A stretch of 64,000 bases of DNA, from contig CALIBL010000014.1 of NCBI GenBank assembly GCA_938045805.1, forward strand, positions 1 to 64,000, read 5' to 3'. The notes under the pieces were generated by a model, which was given only the letters and a program-made list of their open reading frames with translations, did no database searches and was not told where the DNA came from. A program made the position numbers and the translations under genes. Of the stretch, positions 19,936-30,452 are shown piece by piece. How positions within the stretch are numbered: position 1 is the first letter of the stretch; every line of letters starts with the position of its first letter. The DNA is from an uncultured Rubripirellula sp. (lineage in GTDB: Bacteria; Planctomycetota; Planctomycetia; Pirellulales; Pirellulaceae).

Positions 19936-21165
19936 ATGACTGAGACGCGAAACGAACGAACTGACTACATTCGCTCGATCGAATCCATTTGTACAATCAT
20001 GAACGAATTGAATTCGCATGATCTCGGCTGTCTTGGAAACCGTCAATTGCTCGAAGTCCAAGATGCAACCCTTGGTGCGATCTCAAATCCGGAAGACTTT
20101 CCACCACTTTCGGCAGCCATTGTGCCAGGGGATGAAGTTGCAATCGCTTTAGATGCGAATCTACCCGATTCCAGACGTGTTCTATCTGCGGTGATTGGAG
20201 AGTTAAAGGAAGCTGGAGCAGGCGCGATCATCGTGGTTGTTGGAAACGAGATGATAGAGGCCGAGATGGAACGACTCCGCGATCAGCTCTCTCCTGAAGT
20301 TAAGGTGCTGCCCCATCACACGCGGCAACGCTCCTCATTTCGTTACCTTGGTCCAGACGTTCACGGTAATCCGGTCTACCTCAACCGTTGGCTCGTCGAT
20401 GCCGATCTCGTTATCCCCATCGTGACGAGACGAGTTGATGCATTCGGCTCGGGGCGTCCCGGTGACCTTACAGGTGTTTTCCCCACCTTCGCAGATGCGG
20501 ATGCAAGACGACGCCACCACACATTGAAGAATCAGCCTGAAACGGAACAAGGGCAAGAATCCGTTGATCTTGATAACGATCCGGAAGCAATGACTGGCAC
20601 GGCAGAGGAACCGGCGTGGCTTCTAGGTGTCCAGTTGATCCTAATGGTCACGCCTAACAACCAAGGCCGCATCGCTGAAGTTTTCTGTGGATCGATCGAA
20701 GCAGCTAGAAAAAACACACTTGCCTCCTCCGAGGCCGCACTTTGTGACTTTGTACTGGCCACCATTGAGGGCGAAAGTTCGCAGCAAACATGGCTAAACG
20801 TTGCTCGAGCTGCAGAGGCTGCGAGTTACCACACCAAACCTGGCGGCACGATCGTCATCTGGAGTGACCTCGGTGAATTGCTTGAGCCTGTTGAGCCAAC
20901 AAGTACAACCGACATCCCTGGGAATTCTTCGGACGAGATGTCGGACGAAGAAGACTTTCCAGCATGGGATGAGACTCCCGTTCCATTCGAACGACTCAAC
21001 ACACTATGCGAAGACTACCAAGTGATTCTCCGCAGCAGACTTCATGCAGACAGCGTGGAAAAATCGGGGCTCGGATGCCTAGAAACCGCAAACGAATTAC
21101 AGCGGCTTGCGATGGCTTTACCAAAGCGGGGCATGCTCCGCGCGGCGCAGTTCCAAGCAACGTAG
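19936..21165 (+). CDS. LarA-like (lactate racemase fold, DUF2088) protein with eroded active site
   Basis: 409 residues. The N-terminal half aligns by eye with LarA: PGDEVAIALDANLPDSRRV (the IVIISSD strand region), the GAGAIIVVVGNE strand, then GNPVYLNRWLVDADLVIPIV, matching the segment before the LarA catalytic loop. The C-terminal half keeps AARKNT...LCDFVLATIEG and the GGTIVIWSD strand. LarA's cofactor-anchoring Lys and Ni-ligand His residues (HRP, HFFAGFSGGRK, ANH) are replaced by GNEMIEA and RRVDAFGSGRPGDLTG. No larB, larC or larE homologue lies nearby. Racemase activity is therefore unlikely; substrate unknown. Residues about 190-225 are an acidic linker, and a second acidic stretch lies near 320-345. 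Confidence 0.65.
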   Translation: MTETRNERTDYIRSIESICTIMNELNSHDLGCLGNRQLLEVQDATLGAISNPEDFPPLSAAIVPGDEVAIALDANLPDSRRVLSAVIGELKEAGAGAIIVVVGNEMIEAEMERLRDQLSPEVKVLPHHTRQRSSFRYLGPDVHGNPVYLNRWLVDADLVIPIVTRRVDAFGSGRPGDLTGVFPTFADADARRRHHTLKNQPETEQGQESVDLDNDPEAMTGTAEEPAWLLGVQLILMVTPNNQGRIAEVFCGSIEAARKNTLASSEAALCDFVLATIEGESSQQTWLNVARAAEAASYHTKPGGTIVIWSDLGELLEPVEPTSTTDIPGNSSDEMSDEEDFPAWDETPVPFERLNTLCEDYQVILRSRLHADSVEKSGLGCLETANELQRLAMALPKRGMLRAAQFQAT

Positions 21166-21256
21166 TTGCCCGCGCGGCAAGCTGCGCACTGGCCTAACCT
21201 CGCTGAGTTGCAGTGAACCGCCTGCTCGCGCATTTCGGCATTCAATCAAGTTTGCC

Positions 21257-22285
21257 CTACATCACCTTCTCAGGTGCGGCAGTCCGCTCTTTGATCATTC
21301 GAGTGATCAGATCGTCTACCGTCACACCCTCCGCCTCAGCGGCAAAAGTCGGCACAATGCGGTGACGGAGAACCGGATACGCAAGAATCTGAACATCCTC
21401 AATCGTCACGTGAGTTCGACCTTTGAGCAACGCTCGAGCTTTTGCCGCCAGTACCAATTGCTGCGAGGCTCGAGGCCCAGGTCCCCATTCGATGAGTTCT
21501 TTGACCCAAGAATCGCTATCAGGATCAGCAGGACGAATCGAGCGGACTGCATCCAACACCCACTCTTTCACGTGGGGCGGCAGCGGAACACGGCGAACGG
21601 TTTCTTGGAATTTCAAGATCTGTTCACCGTCAACAACTGCTTCCACATGCGAATTAAAAGTCGATGTGGTGCGATCCACAATCTCGCTCTCTTGATCACG
21701 CGATGGATAGTTCACCACAACATGAAACAGGAAACGGTCACGTTGAGCTTCAGGAAGTGGATACGTTCCCTCCTGCTCGATTGGATTTTGAGTCGCCAGA
21801 ACAAAGAAAGGTTCATCTAGCCGGTAGGTCTTCCCAGCAGCCGTTACCGCGTGTTCCTGCATCGCCTCAAGGAGCGCCGCCTGTGTCTTGGGAGGCGTAC
21901 GGTTGATCTCATCTGCCAAAAGCATCTGCGTGAAGATCGGGCCTTTCTCAAAAACGAATTGCCGGTGACCCGTGTCCGGGTTCTCCTGAATGATCTCCGT
22001 CCCAGTGATGTCGCCAGGCATCAAGTCAGGTGTGAATTGAATGCGTCGAAAATCAAGATGCATCGACTCGGCAAGTGTCGAAACCATGAGAGTTTTCGCC
22101 AATCCGGGCACACCCTCCAGAAGACAGTGGCCGCGAGCAAGGATCGCAATTAACAACTGCTCAATCACTTCCTCTTGTCCGACCACCACACGACCAACTT
22201 GCTCGCGGATCTTACCGCACGCCTCGACAAGTTGACTCGCATCAACCACATCATCTTGAGCTTCAACGGGAGGGGGCTGTACCAA
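21257..22285 (-). CDS. MoxR-family AAA+ ATPase
   Basis: About 342 residues. Walker A GVPGLAKT, Walker B LLADEINR, sensor 1 [22 protein letters not shown] and a C-terminal AAA lid ([19 protein letters not shown]) are all present. MoxR ATPases act as chaperones that assemble or activate partner proteins, often with VWA proteins. The frame extends to 22576 but that part is non-protein-like and overlaps the divergent kinase; a TTG at 22285 preceded by AGGTG is the best start I see, and it is uncertain. Unlike the second MoxR at 56.8 kb it has no DUF58/VWA partner beside it. Divergent from the FHA histidine kinase. Confidence 0.85.
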   Translation of the reverse strand: MVQPPPVEAQDDVVDASQLVEACGKIREQVGRVVVGQEEVIEQLLIAILARGHCLLEGVPGLAKTLMVSTLAESMHLDFRRIQFTPDLMPGDITGTEIIQENPDTGHRQFVFEKGPIFTQMLLADEINRTPPKTQAALLEAMQEHAVTAAGKTYRLDEPFFVLATQNPIEQEGTYPLPEAQRDRFLFHVVVNYPSRDQESEIVDRTTSTFNSHVEAVVDGEQILKFQETVRRVPLPPHVKEWVLDAVRSIRPADPDSDSWVKELIEWGPGPRASQQLVLAAKARALLKGRTHVTIEDVQILAYPVLRHRIVPTFAAEAEGVTVDDLITRMIKERTAAPEKVM

Positions 22286-22559
22286 GTTGCACCTATGTCC
22301 AAGACAGAAACCGAGAATATCAATTAACCGGCAAGTTCCACAACCTACTCGTCCAATGAGCAACGGGAAACCTCCGAACGTCTGGGGTATGATATCAGAT
22401 CTACGGGTACACGGAGATGCTCCCAAACCGCTTAGTTTTTTCGCCTGACCGACGCCAAAACAGTCTTCATGATGAGTGTTTAAAAGTAAACTACCTATTC
22501 CCGCTCGCTTGACGCCACCTATTCCGCGTTCACCTAATTCACGCTCCGCTTCCATCGCC

Positions 22560-24308
22560 ATGCCACGACTTCGCATTATCGATGACCGGTCCTATGAACG
22601 GACTTTCCCCCTGAACCGGTCCGTGGTAACGATCGGTCGCGAGTCAGGAAACGACCTCCAGTTGCTCCATTCCGAGGTCTCGCGGAGGCACGCCGAAGTG
22701 CGACAAACCGGCCCCAACCGTTTTGAGTTTTTTGATCTCGACAGCAGTAACGGCACGAGCGTCAATGGCAAGAATCAGAGTCGATGCGAGTTAACGGATG
22801 GCGACCAGATCCAAATCGGTTCGACGTGTTTAATCTTTGAACAGCAAGTCATCCAAAGCACTACGTCACTCGAACCGGACGACGTGCTGCTCGATGTGAG
22901 TGGACGAGACCAGAGTCGAATCATCTCCAAGTATTCGAACCTCAAACCTTCGTCGAGTCATCGTTCATCCGACTCCGCCGCTACCGCCGACTCCGCCCCA
23001 ACCGACCGTTCCCTAGAAGTGATCTATGAGTCGGCTTTGGCGATCGGACGATCCGCAAACCTCGATAACGTCCTGAAACGCATCCTTGAATTAGTCTTTG
23101 ACTGGATGGATGCCGATCGAGGTTGCATCATGCTCCGTGGTCGCGACGATGAACCCCTCTATCCCGCCGCTCGGCAAGATCGCGTGGGAGATGGTGGCCC
23201 ACGAGACCGCGGATGTATTTCGATCAGCCGCGCCATTGCGGACCACGTCTTAGAACAGGAAATTGGCGTCCGAACCAGCAACGCCAGCGAAGATAATCGC
23301 TTTGATCAATCGGCTTCCATTGTCACGCGAGGTGTTAGAGAAGCATTATGTGTTCCACTACAGGGTCGCTATTCGATCGTCGGACTACTCTATGTCGATA
23401 CTTACACACCACCAGGAAAACAGGCAGGAAACGATCACGCGCCCAGATTTAGCGACGAGCACTTGAAGATTGCCACAGCTATTGGTTACCAAGCAGCCAT
23501 AGCAATCGAAGACACGCGATATTACTCATCCCTTTTACAGAGTGAACGCCTGGCGGCAATGGGGCAAGCCCTCGCCTCTTTATCTCATGACATCAAGAAC
23601 ATTTTGCAAGGGATTCGGGGCGGCAGCTACCTAATTGAGGCAGGGCTGAATCAAGAGAATCACGAGGCGATCCAACGCGGATGGATGATGGTGAATCGCA
23701 ATCAAGACCGAATCTCCAACTTGGTCCTCGACATGCTCACTTTTTCCAAACCTCGAGAGCCGGTTTTGAAGGAACAGGACCTTAATAACCTTTTACGCGA
23801 AGTCTATGAATCTTTTCATCCACGCGCCACAGAACTCGGTGTATCGCTCGAATTGAAATTGCAAGAACAGCCAGTGTTGTGCCAATGCGACTACGAGTCG
23901 CTTCATCGAGCCGTGTTGAATCTTGTCAGCAATGCGTTAGACGCCGTTACCGAGTCTCAGAAAAAGGCAGATCAACCTGAAGACAACCTGAACCCTGGAG
24001 GAACCGTAACATTTCAGGGACGAATTGAGCTTATCAGCCGCGTCACAGAAGATGCGAATTGCATCATCCAAGTCCGAGATAACGGAACGGGAATCCCGGA
24101 GGAAATGAGACAACGGATCTTTGATTTCCTTGAATCATCAAAAGGATCTCGGGGTACCGGGATCGGTTTGCCAGTGAGCGCCAAGATCATTCACGAACAT
24201 GACGGATTACTCGAAGTCTTGCCGACGGGAGACGATCCGGGCACCGTCTTTCAAATCACCCTTCCTTCAACTCCGAAGACCAATTCTGTACAAACCGTCA
24301 TGCTCTAG
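22560..24308 (+). CDS. FHA-GAF sensor histidine kinase
   Basis: 582 residues from the ATG at 22560 (MPRLRIIDD); the frame is open further upstream but the extension is not domain-like. Domains: FHA at 1-97 ([28 protein letters not shown]), GAF about 150-310, HisKA with the phospho-acceptor His343 in SLSHDIKN, and HATPase_c about 430-575 (N box [11 protein letters not shown]1 DNGTGIP, G2 GTGIGLP). There is no transmembrane segment, so it is a cytoplasmic sensor. FHA binds phosphothreonine, suggesting input from a Ser/Thr kinase. No receiver domain is present; the HPt gene just downstream, convergent, may be part of the same phosphorelay. The ligand of GAF is unknown. Confidence 0.9.
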   Translation: MPRLRIIDDRSYERTFPLNRSVVTIGRESGNDLQLLHSEVSRRHAEVRQTGPNRFEFFDLDSSNGTSVNGKNQSRCELTDGDQIQIGSTCLIFEQQVIQSTTSLEPDDVLLDVSGRDQSRIISKYSNLKPSSSHRSSDSAATADSAPTDRSLEVIYESALAIGRSANLDNVLKRILELVFDWMDADRGCIMLRGRDDEPLYPAARQDRVGDGGPRDRGCISISRAIADHVLEQEIGVRTSNASEDNRFDQSASIVTRGVREALCVPLQGRYSIVGLLYVDTYTPPGKQAGNDHAPRFSDEHLKIATAIGYQAAIAIEDTRYYSSLLQSERLAAMGQALASLSHDIKNILQGIRGGSYLIEAGLNQENHEAIQRGWMMVNRNQDRISNLVLDMLTFSKPREPVLKEQDLNNLLREVYESFHPRATELGVSLELKLQEQPVLCQCDYESLHRAVLNLVSNALDAVTESQKKADQPEDNLNPGGTVTFQGRIELISRVTEDANCIIQVRDNGTGIPEEMRQRIFDFLESSKGSRGTGIGLPVSAKIIHEHDGLLEVLPTGDDPGTVFQITLPSTPKTNSVQTVML

Positions 24309-24367
24309 CGAATTGCCGAACACCCCACTCGAGGAGCAGTCTAGTCGCACAGTGGTAGCCATGAATC

Positions 24368-24730
24368 CTAGGACTCGGTGGCCCCATCCAACTCCGCCTT
24401 CAGCTCGCCAATGGCGCAGCTTAGCGCGTCCATTTTAGCTTGTGCTTTGTCGAGTTCCCCTTCCGCCAAGGCAATTTCAATCTGTTCCGCATGCGTCATT
24501 GTTTTAACCGCTGCAATCACGCGAGCCGCTCCCTTAATCGTGTGGGCGAGACGCTGACCACTGGAAATCTCGCTCCGTTCCAACGCCCGAACCAAGTCGG
24601 GGTACAAAAGCGGAATCTCCTGCATCGCCGACTCACAGACCGAATCAAAAATTTCTCGGTCACCCGCAGCATTCTCCAATGCCTGCTCGTAATCAATCAC
24701 CGGTAAGGTTGTATCATCAGGGCTCATCAA
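24368..24730 (-). CDS. HPt (histidine phosphotransfer) domain protein
   Basis: 120 residues made of a single HPt four-helix bundle. The signature AHTIKGAARVIAA near residues 62-74 holds the phospho-acceptor His. Upstream residues (IDYEQALENAAGDREIFDSVCESAMQEIP) match the first HPt helix. A second ATG one codon on is equally possible as start. It faces the FHA histidine kinase tail to tail, 59 bp apart, and lies 99 bp downstream of polA on the same strand. It probably relays phosphate between a kinase/receiver pair; partner choice is inference. Confidence 0.88.
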   Translation of the reverse strand: MMSPDDTTLPVIDYEQALENAAGDREIFDSVCESAMQEIPLLYPDLVRALERSEISSGQRLAHTIKGAARVIAAVKTMTHAEQIEIALAEGELDKAQAKMDALSCAIGELKAELDGATES

Positions 24731-24829
24731 TTTACTCCGACAAACCGTTGCGAAATCAATTCGCCACTATGGTACCACATCACCGTTAACAAAAAGGCAG
24801 CTCCCGGCAAACTCCTTGGTGCGTCTCAA

Positions 24830-27655
24830 TCAATGAGCCTCGAGCCAATTTTGACCGATCCCCATCTCCACCACCATGGGAACACGCATAGGAAGCGTAT
24901 TCAACATCGCTTTTTCGATCACCGGCAGCACTGCTTCCTGTTCAGTTTTCACAAGATCGAACACAATCTCATCGTGCACCGTGAGAATCATCTTGGTCGT
25001 AAAGTTACCAGCACGCAGTTCACGATCCACATTGATCATTGCAAGCTTCATGATATCGGCCGCCGTCCCTTGGATGGGACTATTCATAGCGAGTCGCTCC
25101 GCTGCTTGAGCGACACCGCGGCTGTTACTATTGATATCGCGTAGATAACGCCGTCGCCCGGTCTGTGTTGCAACGTACCCATGCTCGCGGGCGAACTCAA
25201 TCGTCCGGTCAATGTAAGATTGGACCCCGGGATACTTCGCAAAGTAATTCTCAATCAACTCACTTGCCTCATGCCGCGGAATATTGAGACGTTGCTGCAG
25301 CCCGAATGCGGAAATCCCGTAGATGATCCCGAAATTAACGGTCTTGGCCTTATCCCGCATCTCTCGGGTGACCTCTTCGACTGGGACATGGTAGACCTTC
25401 GATGCCGTACTGGCGTGAATGTCGATCCCCTGTTCGAAAGCCTCCAGCATTGCTTCGTCAGCGCTTAACTCGGCCATCACGCGGAGTTCGATTTGTGAGT
25501 AATCAGCGCTCAGCAACAGATGATTCTCGTCTCGAGGAACAAATGCCGCACGAATGTCACGACCGCGTTCCTTTCGTACCGGAATGGTCTGAAGGTTTGG
25601 ATCATTGGATTGCATCCGCCCGGTAGCCGTCCATGACTGACTGTAATGCGTATGAACTCGACCCGTTTCCGAATTAACGGCAGCAGGTAACTGATCAACG
25701 TAGACACTCTTCAGCTTACGCGCGTTTCGGTACTCGAGCACGTCGCCGACAATCTGATGCCGCCCGAGAAGTCTCTGCATCTCGGATTCCCGGGTGGAAT
25801 ACTGCCCCGTCGAAGTCTTTTTCGGCTTTGGGTCAATTTCCAACTCTTCGAATAAAACCACGCCTAGTTGTTTCGGTGAATCAATATTGAATTCGTGACC
25901 CGCAGCTTCATGAATGCGTACCCGCAACTCCTCAATTTCCCGTTCCAGACGGGTTGAAAACGCGGCTAGAGCCTCGGTATCCAGTCTAATCCCGTGGTAC
26001 TCCATCTCCACCAGAACGGGAACCAACGGACACTCCACCTCATAACACACCTGTGTCACGCCGCGAGCCTCCAGCTCTGGTCGCATGGCATTCGCTATCT
26101 GCAGAGTCACATCCGCATCCTCGCATGCGTAGTCCACCAATTGCTCCAACGGCACTTCGGCCATTGACTTTTGGCCGTCGCCCTTGGGACCGATCAGCTC
26201 GCTAATCGAAATGGGTTGGTAACCGAGGTACAGCTGAGAAAGATAATCCAGACCATGCTTCATCTCAGGCTCTTTCTGAGCGTGCGAAAGCATGGTATCG
26301 AATACGGGACCACGCACTTTTATTCCATTCCAACGAAGCAACGAAATATCGTACTTGAGATTGTGCCCGATCTTTTCCAAGGTCGGATCTTCGAACAGCT
26401 CGCGAAACTCATCAAAAACCTCTCGAACTCCACCACACCGCTCCTCGCAACTCACATAAAAAGCTTGATGCGGCTTGATGCTGAAAGCGATTCCAAGTGG
26501 CGCGACCGTGCGGGGATCGAGTCCGGTTGTTTCCGTATCAAAACAGAATGATTTAGCGTCTCGTAGTTTCGAGATCAATTCAGCCCGCTGCTCAGAGGTC
26601 GTGACGGCATGATACTCGTGCTCAACCTCATGGATCGTTTTCTCTTGCACCGGTTCGTCGAAGAGAAGTGTCTGTATTTCAGCTTCGCGTTTTTCGCGTT
26701 GGACTTCCGCGCGCACCTGCGCCGACGAGAAACTCTTTCCGAAAAGCCTTTTACCAAGCGTGTCGAATTCCAGCTCCATCATCAGCTGCTTCAATTTTTC
26801 AGCATCAAAAGGCTTGAATTCAAATGAATCGATCGAATAGTTGTGCGGGACCTGCTGGTTAATTGTCACCAGTTTCCTGGACAGGCGAGCCATCTCAGCC
26901 TGTTCTTCCAAACGCTCACGCTGCTTACCCTTGAGTTCACCGGTGTGCTCAAGCAGATTCTCGATGGAACCATATTTCGCAATCAGTTGCTGCGCGGTCT
27001 TCGGACCAATACCTTTCACTCCGGGAATATTATCGCTTGCATCCCCCATCAGTCCGAGGATATCGATCACCTGTTCGACTCGCTCAATTCCCCACCTTTG
27101 TAAAACATTAGCGATCCCGACGATCTCGGGCTCCGACCCCTTACGTCCTGGTTTATAAATCAAGACATCGTCAGAGACCAACTGCTCGTAGTCTTTATCC
27201 GGCGTCACCATCCAAGTGCGGTAGCCAGCGTGAGCCGCCTCTGCGGCCAGTGTGCCTATGATGTCGTCCGCCTCGTATCCCGGCGTTCGAATCACCGTTA
27301 TGTTGAGGGACTCAAGTAACCGGTCGATCCAAGGAAATTGACTAGCGAGATCTTCCGGCATCGCATCACGTTGCGCTTTGTACTCCGGATAATCAACATG
27401 CCGCTGGGTTGGCTCGGGAGTATCAAATGCCAACGCCAAGTGGGTAGGCTTCTCCCTATTGATCAGATCGAAAATCGCGTTCGTTAATCCAAACACGGCC
27501 GATGTACACTGGCCGCCGGAAGTAAAACGTGGGCTTCGAGCAAGTGCAAAATGTGCGCGGTAGGCGAGAGCCATTCCGTCGAGCAAAAACAGACGCTTTT
27601 CATTTCCAAAGAGGTCGTCGCGAATGTCGCTCATGACAGATCCAATGGGGGTCAT
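24830..27655 (-). CDS. polA: DNA polymerase I
   Basis: 941 residues (934 from a second ATG at 27634). Three domains: 5'-3' exonuclease about 20-300 (LFLLDGMALAYRAH, GYEADDIIGTLA, GDASDNIPGVKGIGPKTA); 3'-5' proofreading exonuclease about 365-540 with all motifs intact (DTETTGLD, GHNLKYD, YACEDAD); polymerase about 560-941 (motif A LLSADYSQIELRVMAEL, motif B RDKAKTVNFGIIYG, motif C LTVHDEIVF). The O-helix Phe is kept. It fills gaps, removes RNA primers and repairs DNA in the cytoplasm. Neighbours are unrelated in function, although an HPt gene follows 99 bp downstream. Confidence 0.97.
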   Translation of the reverse strand: MTPIGSVMSDIRDDLFGNEKRLFLLDGMALAYRAHFALARSPRFTSGGQCTSAVFGLTNAIFDLINREKPTHLALAFDTPEPTQRHVDYPEYKAQRDAMPEDLASQFPWIDRLLESLNITVIRTPGYEADDIIGTLAAEAAHAGYRTWMVTPDKDYEQLVSDDVLIYKPGRKGSEPEIVGIANVLQRWGIERVEQVIDILGLMGDASDNIPGVKGIGPKTAQQLIAKYGSIENLLEHTGELKGKQRERLEEQAEMARLSRKLVTINQQVPHNYSIDSFEFKPFDAEKLKQLMMELEFDTLGKRLFGKSFSSAQVRAEVQREKREAEIQTLLFDEPVQEKTIHEVEHEYHAVTTSEQRAELISKLRDAKSFCFDTETTGLDPRTVAPLGIAFSIKPHQAFYVSCEERCGGVREVFDEFRELFEDPTLEKIGHNLKYDISLLRWNGIKVRGPVFDTMLSHAQKEPEMKHGLDYLSQLYLGYQPISISELIGPKGDGQKSMAEVPLEQLVDYACEDADVTLQIANAMRPELEARGVTQVCYEVECPLVPVLVEMEYHGIRLDTEALAAFSTRLEREIEELRVRIHEAAGHEFNIDSPKQLGVVLFEELEIDPKPKKTSTGQYSTRESEMQRLLGRHQIVGDVLEYRNARKLKSVYVDQLPAAVNSETGRVHTHYSQSWTATGRMQSNDPNLQTIPVRKERGRDIRAAFVPRDENHLLLSADYSQIELRVMAELSADEAMLEAFEQGIDIHASTASKVYHVPVEEVTREMRDKAKTVNFGIIYGISAFGLQQRLNIPRHEASELIENYFAKYPGVQSYIDRTIEFAREHGYVATQTGRRRYLRDINSNSRGVAQAAERLAMNSPIQGTAADIMKLAMINVDRELRAGNFTTKMILTVHDEIVFDLVKTEQEAVLPVIEKAMLNTLPMRVPMVVEMGIGQNWLEAH

Positions 27656-27854
27656 AATTCAAGATGGAGATGCACCGCAACAAACTACCAGCGCACGCCC
27701 ATCTTCGCCTAGCAGAGGCGTATCTGTTCACCGAGCAGATTGCCGTTGGTTCAACACCTCAAAACCCACCGTACTGGTAACACGGGTGCCCGGTGATCCG
27801 ACCACCACGACCTGCCGTCTATCGAACGCAGAGCTTGAGAGATCTATCCAAAGG

Positions 27855-28976
27855 TTACTGGTCACCGAGGTATTTCAGCTGAATCTTTGTATTCGGCAAT
27901 TTTGACTGCAACGCGTCTACACCCTCCTGAGTCACCGCAGTCCGCGTCACGATCAAGTCCTCGAGCTGCTGCATCCCTTCCAGATGCACGAGCCCTTCGT
28001 CGGTGATGAGCGTTGAACCAAGATGTAAGAAGGTTAGGTCCTTCAAACCAGCCAATGCGGAGAGTCCTTCATCTGAAAGTCGAGTGTTGTCGAGATTCAA
28101 TTTTTGAAGCGACAGCAGTTTGCCAACGGGTGCGATCCCCGTATCCGACAGATTCACGCGCCAGAGATTCAGATCCTTCAGATTCACTAGTCCAGCGAGT
28201 GACTCCGTGTCCTGATCGGTAATCTGCAAACACTCACTCAGATCAACCGTCTCGAGCTGCGTAAGTTCTCCTAGCTTTGCCAAGCCCTCAGCGTCAATCT
28301 GGTTGGCAGCCAATCGCACCTTCTTCAGCTTCGGATGCTGCCCCAGCAAGGTCATCGCATCGTTACCAATCGTGGTCCCGGCAAGGTACAACTCCTGAAG
28401 CTCCTTCAAGTCCTTGAGCTTTTCAAGCCCCTCTTCGCTGACCCACAAGAAGTCGATTGCCAACACCTTCAGTGTCCGGATTTTGCCAACCGACTCCATC
28501 CCATCATCGCTAACTGAGCACTCACCGTTCTTACCACTCAAACGCAACGCCTTGAGTTTGGGTAGCCCAACCAATGAAGCCAATCCAGCATCACTCACAG
28601 GGCAGTCGCGAAGATCAAGATCTTCAAGTGCCTGCAACTTTCCGAGTTCCGCGCAAGCCTCATCCCCGACACCCGTCCCACCCAAACGAACCGCCCTCAG
28701 TCTTGGTAGCTCGGGCAACAAGCTAATCGCCTCAGCGGACACCTGCGAGCCACGAAAATCGACATCAATCATCAAGCCATCGGAATCGCGTCGAACACTT
28801 TTCGCAGTTGACTCAATCACCTCAACCGCATGCTCAGCATCACGGGCCATCGGCGCGTCAGCAATGGCCTCTGTGCGATTCGGAACATCCGTGGGCGAGG
28901 AATCGCGAACATCCTCAGAGGAATTACAACCTGTAAAGAACAGTAAGGCCGCCAAAGATACTTTGAACCAACGCAA
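27855..28976 (-). CDS. Leucine-rich-repeat lipoprotein
   Basis: 373 residues. The start MRWFKVSLAALLFFTGC is a lipoprotein signal peptide with a FTGC lipobox, so it is probably anchored to a membrane through Cys17. After a polar linker, about twelve LRRs of 23-24 residues run from about 70 to the end (LRAVRLGGTGVGDEACAEL, LEDLDLRDCPVSDAGLASL, LQKLNLDNTRLSDEGLSAL), of the bacterial 'VSDAGL' cysteine-containing type common in planctomycetes. Presumably a protein-protein interaction module; no partner is evident. polA begins 199 bp downstream of its stop on the same strand. Confidence 0.85.
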   Translation of the reverse strand: MRWFKVSLAALLFFTGCNSSEDVRDSSPTDVPNRTEAIADAPMARDAEHAVEVIESTAKSVRRDSDGLMIDVDFRGSQVSAEAISLLPELPRLRAVRLGGTGVGDEACAELGKLQALEDLDLRDCPVSDAGLASLVGLPKLKALRLSGKNGECSVSDDGMESVGKIRTLKVLAIDFLWVSEEGLEKLKDLKELQELYLAGTTIGNDAMTLLGQHPKLKKVRLAANQIDAEGLAKLGELTQLETVDLSECLQITDQDTESLAGLVNLKDLNLWRVNLSDTGIAPVGKLLSLQKLNLDNTRLSDEGLSALAGLKDLTFLHLGSTLITDEGLVHLEGMQQLEDLIVTRTAVTQEGVDALQSKLPNTKIQLKYLGDQ

Positions 28977-29050
28977 TGAAACACCTTTAGATGAAAGAGT
29001 TGATGGCGGAGTGGGAGATGCACGACTTTCATGCAGCCATCAGTCGATTG

Positions 29051-29077
29051 AAAAACGCGGGTTGATGAACCCGCGTT
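29051..29077 (-). terminator. Rho-independent terminator after the Gfo/Idh/MocA gene
   Basis: A perfect 10-bp stem (AACGCGGGTT with AACCCGCGTT, arms 29054-29063 and 29068-29077) and a 4-nt loop. Read on the minus strand it is followed by TTTTT. It lies 32 bp past the stop of the gene at 29109, so it isolates that gene from the LRR lipoprotein. Confidence 0.8.
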
Positions 29078-29108
29078 CCGATTGAGCCTTGTCTAAAGCT
29101 AAAAAGAC

Positions 29109-30452
29109 TTAAACAGTCGCTTCCACTTCCCATCCGGCGCGATATTGCTTGCGAATGTACTGATCCGCTTCAGGGCAGTTCGTCGCCTTGAGCGTCGCAC
29201 CGTCCCAGTCCAATTGCTTGCCGGTACGGTAGGAAACATTCCCGAGTAGAACGGCTTCGGTGAGAGCACCCGAGTAATCAAAGTTACAGGTCGTCGGGGA
29301 TCCATCTTTGCACGCCTTGATCCACTCAGCGTGGTGTCCAATGGAGTCAGGAATGGATGGCGTTGGTGGCGTGAACTTTGAAAATTTATCCGACGGGAAC
29401 AGACGGTACTTGGAATAATCCGCGAACATCTTTCCTTCAGTTCCAACAAACATCACACCACTTCCCGGAACACGTTCACCGGCGACCTCTCGCGGTGTCA
29501 TATTCCCGTCGTACCAAGTCAACTCGCACCCAGGCATCGTGCCACGCTCTGGGTATTGATACTTAACGGTCAAACCAAGAGGACAAGTCTCAGGATGCAC
29601 TTTCTCATCATTTGAAAACGCTTCACAGCTGGTCGGATGGCGAAGCTCCAGTGCCCAGAAAGGCAAATCCATGTAGTGACACCCCATGTCACCCAAGGTT
29701 CCCTGACCGAAGTCCCACCAACGACGCCACTGTGCCGGATGATAACGGCCCGCCGCATAGGGTCGCTCGGGTGCTGGACCAAGCCAAAGATTCCAGTCTA
29801 GATTCGCTGGCGGGGTTTCGCCTTTCTCGGGACGATCACCACCACCCCATCCTTTGCCGACCCAAACGTGGACTTCTTTGACATCTCCAATCGCGCCGGA
29901 CTGAATGATTTCAACAACGCGGCGGTAATTCGAACCAGCGTGGATCTGTGTACCCATCTGTGTTGCAACACCCTTCGCCTTTGCAGCCTGAGCTACCAAG
30001 CGAGCTTCGTGGATGGTGTGAGTGAGAGGTTTTTCACAGTAAGTATGCAGACCGGCATTGATCGCTCGAATTGAAGCAGGAGCGTGATTGTGATCGGCAA
30101 CCGCGATGACGATCGCATCAGCTCGATCCGATTCACTCGCAATCATCTCCCGATAGTCCGCGTACTTCCTTGCTCCCGGAAACTGGGTAGCGGCGCGGTC
30201 GAGGTAATTGGAATCGACATCACAGATTCCAACAACATTCTCGTTCTTGATCGCATCGATGTTGGCCGCTGCGCGATTGGCCGTGCCAACGCAAAGGATT
30301 TTGAGTTTTTCATTCGCGGATCGAGATTCTTGAGCTGCAACCTCACTCCAGACACCAGCAGATAGAGCGGCCACACCGGTGGTCTTCATGAATTGCCGAC
30401 GTTGAACGCCTCGATTGGCCAAGCTTGTTGCTTTGAAGATATCTTTACTCAT
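29109..30452 (-). CDS. Exported Gfo/Idh/MocA-family oxidoreductase
   Basis: 447 residues. A twin-arginine-type leader (QRRQFMKTTGVAALSAGVW, about residues 18-36) indicates folded export with bound cofactor. The Rossmann start is KILCVGTANRAAANIDAI; the family EKP motif appears as CEKPLTHTI, then QMGTQIHAGSNYRRVVE and the planctomycete-typical GQGTLGDMGCHYMDLPFW. Such proteins oxidise or isomerise sugars or related compounds with NAD(P); the substrate cannot be told. A second member lies upstream at 30820 on the same strand, 367 bp away, suggesting a shared catabolic theme, but the gap argues against a tight operon. Confidence 0.9.
   Translation of the reverse strand: MSKDIFKATSLANRGVQRRQFMKTTGVAALSAGVWSEVAAQESRSANEKLKILCVGTANRAAANIDAIKNENVVGICDVDSNYLDRAATQFPGARKYADYREMIASESDRADAIVIAVADHNHAPASIRAINAGLHTYCEKPLTHTIHEARLVAQAAKAKGVATQMGTQIHAGSNYRRVVEIIQSGAIGDVKEVHVWVGKGWGGGDRPEKGETPPANLDWNLWLGPAPERPYAAGRYHPAQWRRWWDFGQGTLGDMGCHYMDLPFWALELRHPTSCEAFSNDEKVHPETCPLGLTVKYQYPERGTMPGCELTWYDGNMTPREVAGERVPGSGVMFVGTEGKMFADYSKYRLFPSDKFSKFTPPTPSIPDSIGHHAEWIKACKDGSPTTCNFDYSGALTEAVLLGNVSYRTGKQLDWDGATLKATNCPEADQYIRKQYRAGWEVEATV

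Noticed and set aside
22286..22576. N-terminal extension of the solitary MoxR
   Set aside because: Overlaps the divergent kinase start and is unlike any MoxR N-terminus.
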